Assembly (NCBI GenBank): GCA_963811705.1
Contig: CAWESL010000013.1
Coordinates: 62,001 to 126,000 of the forward strand
Origin: DATJPR01 sp963811705
GTDB taxonomy: Bacteria > Bacteroidota > Ignavibacteria > UBA10030 > UBA6906
DNA length: 64,000 bases
Direction: 5' to 3'
A program made the position numbers and the translations under genes. Below are positions 53,709-62,670 of this stretch, piece after piece. Position 1 is the first letter of the stretch, and each line of letters begins with the position of its first letter. The notes beneath the pieces are model-generated. The model was not told where the DNA came from. It made no database searches and worked only from the letters and a program-made list of their open reading frames with translations.

Positions 53709-53959
53709 GGGTGTGTTCTATCTATTGATGAGAGGTCCGGAGGAAAATGCCGGATCAGGCAAACATCGTTGCCATTTTTAACGTGCAATCGGCATGCCAC
53801 AGAAATACGCAGATTCAGCGAACATTGGAGAGAAGTCGCCTCTCTGCCCCGATCGACTTTTCACTATTGGGAATCATTCGCCGTTGCAATACTCAGCAAC
53901 TCCGATTGGCAGAAAGGACGACGGGCGGGTGGAAGACAGGCGTGGAAGAGTCTCGGGGG
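53709..53959. other. Gap between hypB and hoxE
   Basis: This 251-base stretch holds no gene-like frame and no tRNA. On the minus strand it must contain the hoxE leader, and possibly a promoter, but no clear -35/-10 pair is visible. No heptad phasing is seen here, unlike the hypC-hypD gap. Confidence 0.4.
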
Positions 53960-54616
53960 CTACTTGCGTGAACGGGTCTGTTCAACCAGCCAGTCGCACC
54001 ATTCTTGTATCCCCGCGTTGGTAAGGGCGGATGTTTCAAAGACCGTCAGGTGCGGATTGATCGAGAGCGCGTTTTTGCGCAGGACGTCCGGGCGTGCGTT
54101 AAGGTATGGCACGAGATCGATCTTGTTGATGAGAAGCACTGCCGCCTTCCGGAACATGGCCGGATACTTCAACGGCTTGTCGTCCCCTTCCGTCGTGCTC
54201 GCGACAACGACTTTGACATTCTCGCCGAGGTCATAGTTGGCCGGACAGACGAGGTTCCCCACGTTTTCGATCACGAGGAGGTCGAGTTCGGGAAGTTTGA
54301 TTGCCTGAAGTGCTTCGTGGACCAGGCCGGCTTCAAGATGACATCCCCCGCGGGTCACAATCTGTACCGCCGGGATACCGTAGCGTTCGATCCGCCGGGC
54401 GTCGATATCGGTTTGCACGTCGCCCTCGACGACGGCAAGTCGGATCGTCCCCTTGAGGTGCTCGATCGTCTTTTCGAGGAGGGTGGTCTTCCCCGCCCCG
54501 GGAGAACTCACCATGTTGATCACGTAGACGCCATTCTCCGTGAACAGCGTCCTGTTCCGGAGCGCGACTTCATCGTTCTTCTCCAGGACTTTACGTTCGA
54601 TTGTGAAGACACTCAT
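53960..54616 (-). CDS. hypB: Hydrogenase nickel-insertion GTPase HypB
   Basis: A 218-residue SIMIBI GTPase with P-loop SSPGAGKTTL (about 37-46), VEGDVQTDIDARRIERYGIPAVQI, the metal-site Cys-His in RGGCHLEAGLV, and NKID. It lacks the N-terminal His-rich nickel store seen in some HypB proteins. It loads nickel with HypA. Its ATG overlaps the hypA stop (ATGA). Confidence 0.95.
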   Translation of the reverse strand: MSVFTIERKVLEKNDEVALRNRTLFTENGVYVINMVSSPGAGKTTLLEKTIEHLKGTIRLAVVEGDVQTDIDARRIERYGIPAVQIVTRGGCHLEAGLVHEALQAIKLPELDLLVIENVGNLVCPANYDLGENVKVVVASTTEGDDKPLKYPAMFRKAAVLLINKIDLVPYLNARPDVLRKNALSINPHLTVFETSALTNAGIQEWCDWLVEQTRSRK

Positions 54617-54987
54617 CGGACACCTTCTTCGGCATCGTCCAGTTCAACTTCAACAACGCGCATTTCCGTCCCGCCGGTAATTTCGCCTTCCGTACTTCCG
54701 CAGTGCGGGCAGAGCATCATCCCGTCGGCCGGAGTGGACGTGGCGCCGCAGGACCGGCAGCGTATGGTGAACGGGATGGTTTCAATGGCAAGGCGCGCCT
54801 GCGCGACAGGAGACTCGCTCACGATCGCCTCGAAGCAGAACGTCAACGAATCGGCGACGATCCCCGCCTGCGCCCCCACAGCAACCTTGACGGTCCGCAC
54901 AAGGGGGCGTTCCTTTTCCGGGACATACCGTTCGACGATCGAGAGAATATTCTCTGCAATGGAAAGCTCATGCACGGGATCGCTCAT
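54613..54987 (-). CDS. hypA: Hydrogenase nickel chaperone HypA
   Basis: A protein of up to 124 residues with a zinc site of two CxxC pairs (IRCRSCGA and LCPHCGS) and the family N-terminal helix HELSIAENILSIVERYV. The ATG at 54987 gives MSDPVHELS. A GTG at 54975 in the same frame would give Met-His-Glu, the conserved nickel-binding N-terminus of HypA, so the true start may be 54975. AAGGAG lies just before the ATG. The ATG overlaps the stop of the preceding secreted-protein gene. Confidence 0.92.
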   Translation of the reverse strand: MSDPVHELSIAENILSIVERYVPEKERPLVRTVKVAVGAQAGIVADSLTFCFEAIVSESPVAQARLAIETIPFTIRCRSCGATSTPADGMMLCPHCGSTEGEITGGTEMRVVEVELDDAEEGVR

Positions 54988-55460
54988 TGCTCCTTGTTGT
55001 TCCCGCCCGACGTTTGCCATTCGATGCCATACCACAGCACATAGCCGTCTCCGGAGCTGTCTTCGTCGAGGCTCACATACGTATCGCCGGTCAACCACTG
55101 CCAGAACCGCGGGTCCGTGACACGACCTTCTCCAAAGCGCCCGGTCAGGTACTTCAGCAGCGCCCGGGTGTTCTCCGCGCCTCGAGTCATGATCACGATC
55201 CCGGAAAAGAGACCGTTGTTGAATTCAAATTCGCAATCCTCCAGGTCCGCCGATCCAAGTTGATCAACCCTCACTTTGACCTGGTCGGCCCGCTCATCCA
55301 GTTCAGAGGGCAAGAAATTCCTGACATGCTCCATGCGGGGGAAGGGAGTCCCCCAGGCGAAACCCGGGAATTCGGATCTGGTTTGCGCGCGCGCAGTAAA
55401 CGTCAGACTTGCGGCAACAATCAACACCCTGCCCACCACGGAACGACGGGGAAAAGCCAT
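54984..55460 (-). CDS. Hypothetical secreted protein upstream of hypA
   Basis: A 158-residue protein with a signal peptide (SVVGRVLIVAASLTFTARAQ) and a small globular domain (FAWGTPFPRMEHVRNFLPSEL, EFNNGLFSGIVIMTRGAENTRALLKYLTGRFGEG). It is not assigned to a family with confidence. Its stop overlaps the hypA ATG (ATGA), so it is translationally coupled to hypAB although it is exported. A link to hydrogenase is not obvious. The start at 55460 begins the signal peptide. Confidence 0.65.
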   Translation of the reverse strand: MAFPRRSVVGRVLIVAASLTFTARAQTRSEFPGFAWGTPFPRMEHVRNFLPSELDERADQVKVRVDQLGSADLEDCEFEFNNGLFSGIVIMTRGAENTRALLKYLTGRFGEGRVTDPRFWQWLTGDTYVSLDEDSSGDGYVLWYGIEWQTSGGNNKEQ

Positions 55461-55628
55461 GGCCGATATCACATGACCTGAATCGCAGGAAGACCACCAA
55501 CGCCAACTTCGCTGTCCTCTCCGGAAAAGGCGCGTTACGCATCATGGTAGGGAACCCTGCGCTGAATTGCAATTGGGCCAAAGCATCTCTATAATTCTAC
55601 CATACCAAGGAATCGCCCAAACCTTTCC

Positions 55629-58289
55629 ATGTCGACGCCCGGTAATATCCCCTCGGCGGTAAAGTCTCGATTGGATGCGGCACGGATGGAGATCATCCGG
55701 GATTTTCGCGCTCATCGTGACGGCAACGCGCTCTGTACAGCCATGACAGAGGCTATGGACCGCGCTCTCACGGAAGCTCACGCTCTCCTTCCACCACCCG
55801 ACGGGGAACGGATCTCGATTCTTGCCCTCGGCGGGTATGGGCGGGGAGAGTTGTTTCCACATTCCGACGTCGACGTCATGATCCTCGTCCCGGATGCGGA
55901 GGATGCATCCGTCGCAGGGGCGGTCGCAAAGGAATTCCTCCACCATCTTTGGAATGCAGGCCTCACGGTCGGACACAGCGTCCGGACCGTCGACGAAGCG
56001 CTCCTGCAATACGGTGCCGCCATCGACGCGTGGATTTCGATGCTGGAATGCCGGCAGGTGTGCGGGAACACGGCACTGTACGATAGCCTTCGCGCTGCGT
56101 TCCGGAAGAAGATGCACGCGTCCGACAGGCACTGGTTCATCGCGTCGACCCTTGAAGAGGCTGCCGCCCGTCATTCCCGTTACGGAAGCTCGGTAAAGCT
56201 CCTCGAACCAAACGTCAAGAAAAGCGCCGGCGGACTGCGCGACCTGCAGACGGTGTACTGGTTATACCGGGGGTGCGAAGACGGGTACCAGGACTTCCCG
56301 TCGCCATCGAAACCGGCAACACTCACCTTCCTGCAACGGCTTCACGCGGAAGGAGTGCTGAACGACGATTCCCTTCAGGCCGCGGTTGCAGCGCTCGAGT
56401 TTCTCTTCCGGGTCCGCGGGGAGATGCACAGTGAACGCGAAATGCCGAATGAGACGCTCGAATATGCGCTCCAACGTCTGGTTGCCGAACACCTCGGGTA
56501 CACCGAGGAAGGCGGCCTTCGGTCCGTGGAGGTGTTCATGCGTGACTACTACCGTCATGCGCGGACCGTTCACAGCTTGTTTCACCGCCTCAGCGCCCGT
56601 TTTCACGAGCAGCTGCTCCCGCCGAGACGCATCTGGAACCGCGGGAAGAAAGCGGGGAGCGCTTTTCGATTGCGGGAAGACAAGCTCGCTCTCGATGATC
56701 CATCATCGCCGCATGTCTCCGCCGGACAGATTCTTGAAGCCTTTGAACTCGCCGCCGAAAATGAAGTCGAGATCGACACAACCCTGCGGAGCGCTATCGA
56801 GCATGCCTCAGGATTGATCAGCGCCGACATGGGTGCGAGCGCGGCAGGCGGCGCAGTGCTCAGGAAGATTTTTCTTTCATCCCGCGTGGGGTTGACGCTG
56901 CGGGCGATGAACGACACAGGAATTCTTGGACGCCTTGTCCCGGAATTCGGCGATCTTATCGCCTTTTTCCAGCACAATGTCTATCACTTCTACACGGCGG
57001 ACGAACATACGCTCATCGCCCTCGCAAACGCGGAGGCTCTCCGGGACTCCCAGGGGTTCCTGCATGAGGTCTTCCGGACGTTGCGACGCCGGGAATTGTT
57101 GTACCTTGCGATCTTTCTCCACGACATCGCAAAACCGCTCGGCGTTTCCGACCATGAGATCACCGGTGTCCCGATCGCAAAGAATGTCCTCCACCGGATC
57201 GGCTTCGCTGAACTTGCCGATGATGTCGGGTTCCTTGTGCGGAACCACCTCGCCATGGAACAGATCGCCTTCCGACGCAACATCAACGATCCTGCGACGA
57301 TCCGTGAATTCGCCGGAAAATTCGAAAACCCCACGCTGTTGGAATATCTGTACCTGTTGACGTTTGCGGACCTGTCCGCGGTCAACCCCAGCGTCTGGAC
57401 CGAATGGAAGGCCCTGATGCTCCAGGAGCTGTACCAGCGGACCTCCGAAGTCCTCCTCCGGAATCTCAAGGGGGAAGAAGTGGACCGAATGCACTCCGTT
57501 CGGAAGGAGGAGAAGAAACTGGAGATTGTCCGGGAGCTGGGATCAGAGTTTCCGGAAGAGAGCATCAAACGACATCTGGACGGCATCCCGAATGCCGCGT
57601 ACACCTCCGTGTTTTCTCCGGGCGAAATCGCGCGCCATTTGCGGTTGGGATCGTTGCGGGAAGGCGTGGATCTCCTATTCGAAAACGGCGAAGGCTGGAC
57701 GGAGGTCACGATCATCGCGCCCGATGCGCCCGGGGCCCTCTCGAAATTCTGTGCGGTGCTCGCGGCCAACGACGCATCCATCTTCACCGCGGATATCTTC
57801 ACGCGGGACGACGGGATCATCTTCGATCGGTTTCGCGTCCACGACATTTCCTCGGGCGTCGTACTTTCGCAGAAGAGCTGCGCGAAGATCAAAGAAGACG
57901 TCCGGAATGTTCTGACCGGCGCGCTTGATATCGATCAACTCTTTCTCGAACATCACCGGAAATGGAAGCGACGGCCGAAGAAGCCGGAGAATCCGAATAT
58001 CCGGACGGATGTTCAATTCGAAGATACTCCGTCGTTCACCATCATCGACGTGTACGCTCCCGACAGGGTGGGATTCCTGTACCGGGTGACCGAAGCCATT
58101 TCGCGCGCCGGGCTGGACATTTCCTTTGCCAAGATCGCCACCCGCGTGGACGGCATCGTCGATGCCTTCTATGTCCGCGAGCGAAGCACCGGACTCCCCG
58201 TGAGCGATCCTTCGAGAAAGAAGGACGTTGCCCGGGGGATCATGTCCACCCTGCAGAGCATGACCCTCCGCGAATTGACCGGCGAGTAA
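55629..58289 (+). CDS. glnD: Protein-PII uridylyltransferase GlnD
   Basis: An 886-residue bifunctional nitrogen sensor. It has a nucleotidyltransferase site GGYGRGELFPHSDVDVM (68-84, Asp80/Asp82), a GlnD-type helical region, an HD phosphohydrolase domain (LAIFLHDIAKPLGVSDH) and two C-terminal ACT domains (TIIAPDAPGALSKFCAVLA and IDVYAPDRVGFLYRVTEAISRAG). It uridylylates PII when glutamine is low and removes the group when it is high. murI follows after three bases. glnB, glnK and amtB are not in the window. Confidence 0.95.
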   Translation: MSTPGNIPSAVKSRLDAARMEIIRDFRAHRDGNALCTAMTEAMDRALTEAHALLPPPDGERISILALGGYGRGELFPHSDVDVMILVPDAEDASVAGAVAKEFLHHLWNAGLTVGHSVRTVDEALLQYGAAIDAWISMLECRQVCGNTALYDSLRAAFRKKMHASDRHWFIASTLEEAAARHSRYGSSVKLLEPNVKKSAGGLRDLQTVYWLYRGCEDGYQDFPSPSKPATLTFLQRLHAEGVLNDDSLQAAVAALEFLFRVRGEMHSEREMPNETLEYALQRLVAEHLGYTEEGGLRSVEVFMRDYYRHARTVHSLFHRLSARFHEQLLPPRRIWNRGKKAGSAFRLREDKLALDDPSSPHVSAGQILEAFELAAENEVEIDTTLRSAIEHASGLISADMGASAAGGAVLRKIFLSSRVGLTLRAMNDTGILGRLVPEFGDLIAFFQHNVYHFYTADEHTLIALANAEALRDSQGFLHEVFRTLRRRELLYLAIFLHDIAKPLGVSDHEITGVPIAKNVLHRIGFAELADDVGFLVRNHLAMEQIAFRRNINDPATIREFAGKFENPTLLEYLYLLTFADLSAVNPSVWTEWKALMLQELYQRTSEVLLRNLKGEEVDRMHSVRKEEKKLEIVRELGSEFPEESIKRHLDGIPNAAYTSVFSPGEIARHLRLGSLREGVDLLFENGEGWTEVTIIAPDAPGALSKFCAVLAANDASIFTADIFTRDDGIIFDRFRVHDISSGVVLSQKSCAKIKEDVRNVLTGALDIDQLFLEHHRKWKRRPKKPENPNIRTDVQFEDTPSFTIIDVYAPDRVGFLYRVTEAISRAGLDISFAKIATRVDGIVDAFYVRERSTGLPVSDPSRKKDVARGIMSTLQSMTLRELTGE

Positions 58290-58292
58290 TCC

Positions 58293-59132
58293 ATGAACAG
58301 CAACCGCACCCCTGACCCCACCGATCAATCCCGGCGCGCCATCGGCGTCTTCGACAGCGGCATTGGAGGGCTCACGGTGGTCCGCGCGCTGACCGGCCAG
58401 CTCCCTCATGAGAACATCGTGTATTTCGGAGACACGGCGCGCGTGCCGTACGGCCCGAAATCCCCGGAGGTCGTCCGTGAATATGCGGCGGACGATGTCG
58501 ACATCCTTCTGCGTCACGAGATCAAGATGATCGTGGTGGCGTGCAACACGGTCTCGGCTGTCGCGCTGGATGTGGTGCAACGGCGCGCGCGCGTCCCGGT
58601 CGTCGGCGTGATCGTGCCCGGCGCAGCCGCCGCCGCCCGCACGACGACGAAGAAACGGATCGGCGTGATCGGCACATATGCGACGATCAACAGCAACTCC
58701 TACACGAACGCGCTGCGCCAGTTGGACGCGGACGTGAAGACATTTCCGCAACCGTGTCCGCTGTTCGTTCCGCTCGCCGAAGAAGGATGGATCGACCATC
58801 CGGTAACACAGATGGTGGCCCGGGAATATCTCTTCCCCCTGACGCTGCAGAAGATCGATACCCTGATCCTGGGATGTACGCACTATCCCGTGTTGCGCGA
58901 TGCGATCGCTGCCGTGATGGGTCCTTCGGTTACCCTCGTCGATTCCGGTGCCGCCACCGCCCAGGAGGTGGTGCGGACACTTCGCGGGAAGAACCTGCTC
59001 AATCCCAGCAAGGAACGTCCCAATCTTCAGTTCTTTGTGAGCGACATTCCCGCAAAATTTTCTGAAGTGGGAGAACGATTCCTCGGCCATACGCTCGGCA
59101 AGGTGAGGAAGATCACCTTCGACGCGAGGTGA
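58293..59132 (+). CDS. murI: Glutamate racemase
   Basis: A 279-residue cofactor-independent racemase with the start IGVFDSGIGGLTVVRAL, the substrate loop YFGDTARVPYG, and the two catalytic cysteines in VACNTVSA (Cys84) and LGCTHYPVL (Cys195). It supplies D-glutamate for peptidoglycan. It begins three bases after the glnD stop and is probably co-transcribed. Confidence 0.95.
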   Translation: MNSNRTPDPTDQSRRAIGVFDSGIGGLTVVRALTGQLPHENIVYFGDTARVPYGPKSPEVVREYAADDVDILLRHEIKMIVVACNTVSAVALDVVQRRARVPVVGVIVPGAAAAARTTTKKRIGVIGTYATINSNSYTNALRQLDADVKTFPQPCPLFVPLAEEGWIDHPVTQMVAREYLFPLTLQKIDTLILGCTHYPVLRDAIAAVMGPSVTLVDSGAATAQEVVRTLRGKNLLNPSKERPNLQFFVSDIPAKFSEVGERFLGHTLGKVRKITFDAR

Positions 59133-59192
59133 GCCTGGAACACGTGTGTTGTGATGAAATTTGATCCTCCCTTCGGAAAACGCCCTTCCTTG

Positions 59193-59207
59193 CAGTATTA
59201 CTAATAG
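59193..59207 (+). promoter_or_regulatory. Shared 15-base motif upstream of the ABC gene
   Basis: CAGTATTACTAATAG lies 60 bases before the ABC gene start. The same motif with one mismatch lies, inverted, upstream of the convergent secreted-protein gene (61998-62012). No other copy was noticed. Confidence 0.45.
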
Positions 59208-59266
59208 AGAGCCCCTCCCGCACACGCTTCTGCTATCGTTCCTCAACCACTTCCTTGGGGGAAGCC

Positions 59267-60166
59267 ATGAGCATGGTCATCAATGCGACGGGCGTCAACA
59301 AGACCTATTTCACGGGCATGTTCCACCGGTCATCGGTCTCCGCCCTTAGCAGCATCTCGTTTGATTTGCAGGAGGGCGAGATCCTCGGCATCCTTGGCCC
59401 TTCTGGTGCGGGCAAAACGACGCTTCTGAGGACAATCATGAATCGGCTCCAACCTACGCGAGGCCTGATTCTTCGCTTCGGCAATCCCTTTGTTCCTGCA
59501 AACTGGCATTGCCTGACGGGCTACTCGCCCGAGATGATGACTCTTGGCGGGAGGACCTCAGGACGTCGTCTTCTGAGAACGGCGGCACGGGCACATGGGC
59601 GAAAGGAAAAAACCCTGGACAGCGATGTCGCCGACATGCTCGACGCTTTCGGCCTCACACCGGTGGCGGACGCACCCTGCTGGAGCTATTCACACGGGAT
59701 TCAGGCACGACTGTCCCTCGCATTGGCCTTTGTTCATCTGCCAAGACTCGCTCTCCTCGACAATCCCGCCCAGGGGCTTGATCTCTCCGGAAGGAACCGG
59801 TTGAAACGCATGCTGGAATCTTCGCGTGCCCATGGGTGCGCAGTTGTTCTTACATCAAGCGAACTCAGCGACCTCGAGTCCATTGCCGATAGGGTGCTGG
59901 TCCTTCAGCATGGGGTCATCACTGCACAGGGCAAACTCCGGGAGCTCTTCCCTGCCGATACGGCATTCACTGTGCAGGTGAATTGCGATCCCCTGCTCTC
60001 CCCTGGCTGGAAGTTCGTTCGAAATGGTGAGGGGTGGTATTCGATGGTCGCCGGACGTTCGCAACTGGACCTGTTGCTCCGGGCTCTCACACACCGGGGC
60101 ATCACTCCGGCGGCCATTGCTCCCGTGCGATGCGCGGCGCAAGGGCTCTTCTCTTCCCCCGTTTGA
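59267..60166 (+). CDS. ABC transporter ATP-binding protein with degenerate catalytic site
   Basis: A 299-residue ABC2-type ATPase with intact Walker A (GPSGAGKTT, 44-52), a signature-like YSHGIQARLSLAL (141-153) and the D-loop GLD. The Walker B glutamate is Asn166 (LALLDNPAQ), and the switch histidine position reads Ser (VVLTSSELSDLE). ATP may bind but hydrolysis should be poor. No permease gene is adjacent. The start at 59267 is preferred over an upstream TTG because GGGGGAAG precedes it. It converges on the lamin-tail protein gene. Confidence 0.85.
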   Translation: MSMVINATGVNKTYFTGMFHRSSVSALSSISFDLQEGEILGILGPSGAGKTTLLRTIMNRLQPTRGLILRFGNPFVPANWHCLTGYSPEMMTLGGRTSGRRLLRTAARAHGRKEKTLDSDVADMLDAFGLTPVADAPCWSYSHGIQARLSLALAFVHLPRLALLDNPAQGLDLSGRNRLKRMLESSRAHGCAVVLTSSELSDLESIADRVLVLQHGVITAQGKLRELFPADTAFTVQVNCDPLLSPGWKFVRNGEGWYSMVAGRSQLDLLLRALTHRGITPAAIAPVRCAAQGLFSSPV

Positions 60167-60236
60167 ACTCATCCCTTCTCCCTCTCCTCTCGCCCATCTC
60201 TTCCGAAGACGAATAGGCGGGGGGATGAATTCAGTT

Positions 60237-61955
60237 TTACATAGGCATCGCAAGCACGACAACGCACCTTGCTTCATACAGACTCCCGCCGTCTGCCCGT
60301 ACGGCCCGGAAAACCACGATATACATTCCCACGGGTGCCCTGACCCCATCATCCCTCCTCCCATCCCAGACGAGAACCCCTTGCGAAGTGCCGGCGTCGT
60401 GATCCGCCAGTCGTCGGATGCGCCGTCCCCGGATATCGTACACGAATGCGGAAATGGTGGCGACCGGCAGGGGGATCGCATAACGCACAAGCGTCACATC
60501 GTTCACCCCATCGTTGTCCGGAGAAAACGGGTTCGGCGAGCATTCAAGTCCCTCCTTCCTGTTCCGGGATGAGACCACGACGCTGTTCCGCATCCCGGGA
60601 GTTCCGCCTTGGAGCGACGTCGTGGATGTCCAGCTTCGCGAGTCGCATGACGGCAGCTCGGGACTGATCCGCTCGAGCGAGCGGCCCGTCGCACTGACCA
60701 GGGCGGGGTTGTGCCAGCTCGACCGGTAGGCGACACTGTCGATCGTTGACCCGGTATGATCCGCGAGCACAACCATGTCCTCATCGTTGTTCAAAGAAGG
60801 AAACCCGGGAACTTGAATCACCGGACATGCGATGGGTCCGAACCTCGCATACAACCCCGTGGAGTCGTCCGTGAGGATCGCATAGCCCGACGGTGGAACG
60901 ATATACGGTGCCCTCGCAACACGATGCGCCGCGTCACGGTCGGCATCGCTGATCGTCCACTGGGACAGGGCAATCGTATCCCCGGTGGGGTTCTCGACCT
61001 CGATCCATTCCGGGTCGTGCGCGGCTGGAGCAAACATCATCTCGTTGATGACCAGTGTACCGGGAGCAAACGCGACCGGCAGGGAGATTGTCGCCGAATC
61101 GTTTGCTGCATTCAGATCGCCTGCACAAGAAGCCACGGCGATGAGCGCCCCTCCCGGGGCAGCGGGCGACAGCGAACACTCGACCCAGACAGAATCGCCT
61201 GCAGCAAGCGGCCCGGCCAAGGAGATGTTCCCGAGTTCTCGCACGCCCCGGGAAACTGAATCAGCGTTGGGATTCAGAAGAAATGTCAGACCGAAGCGCG
61301 CAACGGCGTCGCGGCCGGCATTCCGCACTTTCGTTCGAATCATGCGGGCAGACATGCCCGCAGAGGATGCGGGACCTGCGCTGACCGGGCCGCAGGCAAG
61401 ATCGAGTGCACACTCTCCGTCGACTTCGATGTCGTCGAGTCTGAAAGTCCCGGTTGCCCCCGAGGCGGAAGGAACGATACGCCAGCGGAATCGCAGCGAT
61501 GACGGCGATCGCAGGGAGACGGGAATCTGAATCTCATGCACTTCATAGAGTATGCTACCCGAAAATCGAATGGTGTCACCGAGCATGACAAACGGGAGAC
61601 CCTCGCCGTCAGGTGCACACTCGAGGACGAGCGCGGCGCCGAAGGTCCCTGACCTTCTTGTCCAGAACGAAATCGAGGCGGCGACACGTTCACTTCCTCC
61701 GATCGGTGGCGAAAGCACCCATTGTGCGATCGTCGCGTTCGTGCACTGCAGCGCGTTGGGAACAGAGTGCGCTGAAGAGCTCGTCGTGAAGAAGTCGGCC
61801 TGACCGGGGGTTCGGTTTTGAGAAGACGTCCATCCCGCAGGAAGCAATGGCGTTGCCACACTGTCGAATGGCTCACGGTAGATCATCACCTCGCTGAACG
61901 CGGATGAGCAAAGGGCAAGCAGCCCGAAGAATCCCAGCAGATGGACTTTCGCCAT
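60237..61955 (-). CDS. Secreted lamin-tail-domain protein with FlgD-like C-terminus
   Basis: A 572-residue exported protein with signal peptide (VHLLGFFGLLALCSSAF). A beta-sandwich region resembles a carbohydrate-binding or MAM-like fold (about 25-170). A CARDB/Ig-like segment (about 180-285) precedes a lamin-tail domain (about 290-400: GTLVINEMMFAPAAHDPEWIEVENP). The FlgD-like C-terminal domain (about 470-572) has CSPNPFSPDNDGVNDVT and LVWDGRRDDGVRAPVGMYIVVFRA. It is a surface or extracellular structural protein, possibly exported by type IX or a similar route. GGAG before 61955 sets the start. Confidence 0.82.
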   Translation of the reverse strand: MAKVHLLGFFGLLALCSSAFSEVMIYREPFDSVATPLLPAGWTSSQNRTPGQADFFTTSSSAHSVPNALQCTNATIAQWVLSPPIGGSERVAASISFWTRRSGTFGAALVLECAPDGEGLPFVMLGDTIRFSGSILYEVHEIQIPVSLRSPSSLRFRWRIVPSASGATGTFRLDDIEVDGECALDLACGPVSAGPASSAGMSARMIRTKVRNAGRDAVARFGLTFLLNPNADSVSRGVRELGNISLAGPLAAGDSVWVECSLSPAAPGGALIAVASCAGDLNAANDSATISLPVAFAPGTLVINEMMFAPAAHDPEWIEVENPTGDTIALSQWTISDADRDAAHRVARAPYIVPPSGYAILTDDSTGLYARFGPIACPVIQVPGFPSLNNDEDMVVLADHTGSTIDSVAYRSSWHNPALVSATGRSLERISPELPSCDSRSWTSTTSLQGGTPGMRNSVVVSSRNRKEGLECSPNPFSPDNDGVNDVTLVRYAIPLPVATISAFVYDIRGRRIRRLADHDAGTSQGVLVWDGRRDDGVRAPVGMYIVVFRAVRADGGSLYEARCVVVLAMPM

Positions 61956-61997
61956 TGTATTCTCCAACGATAGAAGGACATTCGAGCAGCGACGCTC

Positions 61998-62012
61998 CTA
62001 ATAGTAATACTG
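61998..62012 (-). promoter_or_regulatory. Inverted copy of the shared 15-base motif
   Basis: On the minus strand CAGTATTACTATTAG lies 43 bases before the secreted-protein start; it matches 59193-59207 at 14 of 15 positions. The two copies point at each other and enclose both convergent genes. Confidence 0.45.
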
Positions 62013-62088
62013 TGGCGGCTCCTTTTTTCCGAAAGATCGTTGATTTTCTCGAAATGTATTCATAAAATCATGAAGGAGACCCTGAATT

Positions 62089-62451
62089 ATGACAAAAACG
62101 CGAATTCTCTGCGTCGACGATGATGCTGATCTCCGGCACATCGTTCGCGAAGCTCTTCAAAATGAGGGGTACGACGTTGCAGAGGCGCAGAACGGAGAAG
62201 AAGCGATTCACCTTCTGGGCAACACCAAGTTTGATCTTATCCTCCTTGATGTTGTCATGCCCGGACCTTCAGGGATGGATGTACTGCGATTTCTCAGTTC
62301 AAAAGGAAATCAGACCCCGATTGCGATGATTACCGGGAAGGCCGGCTTTACGCTGGCAACGGAAAGCTACATGCTCGGCGCGGTTGAATACATCACAAAG
62401 CCATTTACGACGGAATATCTCGTTGACACGGTAGCGCGACTGACGAAGTAA
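62089..62451 (+). CDS. Single-domain response regulator (CheY-like)
   Basis: A 120-residue receiver domain with all key residues: acidic pocket Asp10-Asp12, phosphorylated Asp54 in LLDVVMPG, Thr82 in MITGKAG and Lys104 in ITKPF. There is no output domain. It would act by protein-protein contact or as a phosphorelay step. No histidine kinase is nearby. AAGGAG about 10 bases upstream supports the start. Confidence 0.93.
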   Translation: MTKTRILCVDDDADLRHIVREALQNEGYDVAEAQNGEEAIHLLGNTKFDLILLDVVMPGPSGMDVLRFLSSKGNQTPIAMITGKAGFTLATESYMLGAVEYITKPFTTEYLVDTVARLTK

Positions 62452-62670
62452 TCATCAATCGAGGCATCGCGGTATAGGCTTCAGGTGTCAGAAGTTCGCT
62501 CCACGAGACTCTCGTAGTGATTTCAAGATCCCGCATTTCCCCCCGTTCCCAAATCTCATCGAACCAAGTCCCCGCGTCACGTCGTCTCAAGAAAAGTCCG
62601 ACGCTCCCCCCGTCGTTGGCTTTTCGACATTCAAATCGCGATCTTCTTGCTCAATATTTCCGGAGCGCAC

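Noticed and set aside
53709..53959. tRNA or other RNA gene in the hypB-hoxE gap
   Set aside because: No cloverleaf or T-loop GTTCGA-type signature was found.
57675..59246. Long minus-strand open frame across glnD and murI
   Set aside because: It mirrors the codon positions of two well-supported genes and shows no family features.
60166..60220. C/T-rich heptads after the ABC gene
   Set aside because: Words such as CCCTTCT and CCCTCTC look phased but low complexity alone can explain it; not strong enough to list as a repeat.
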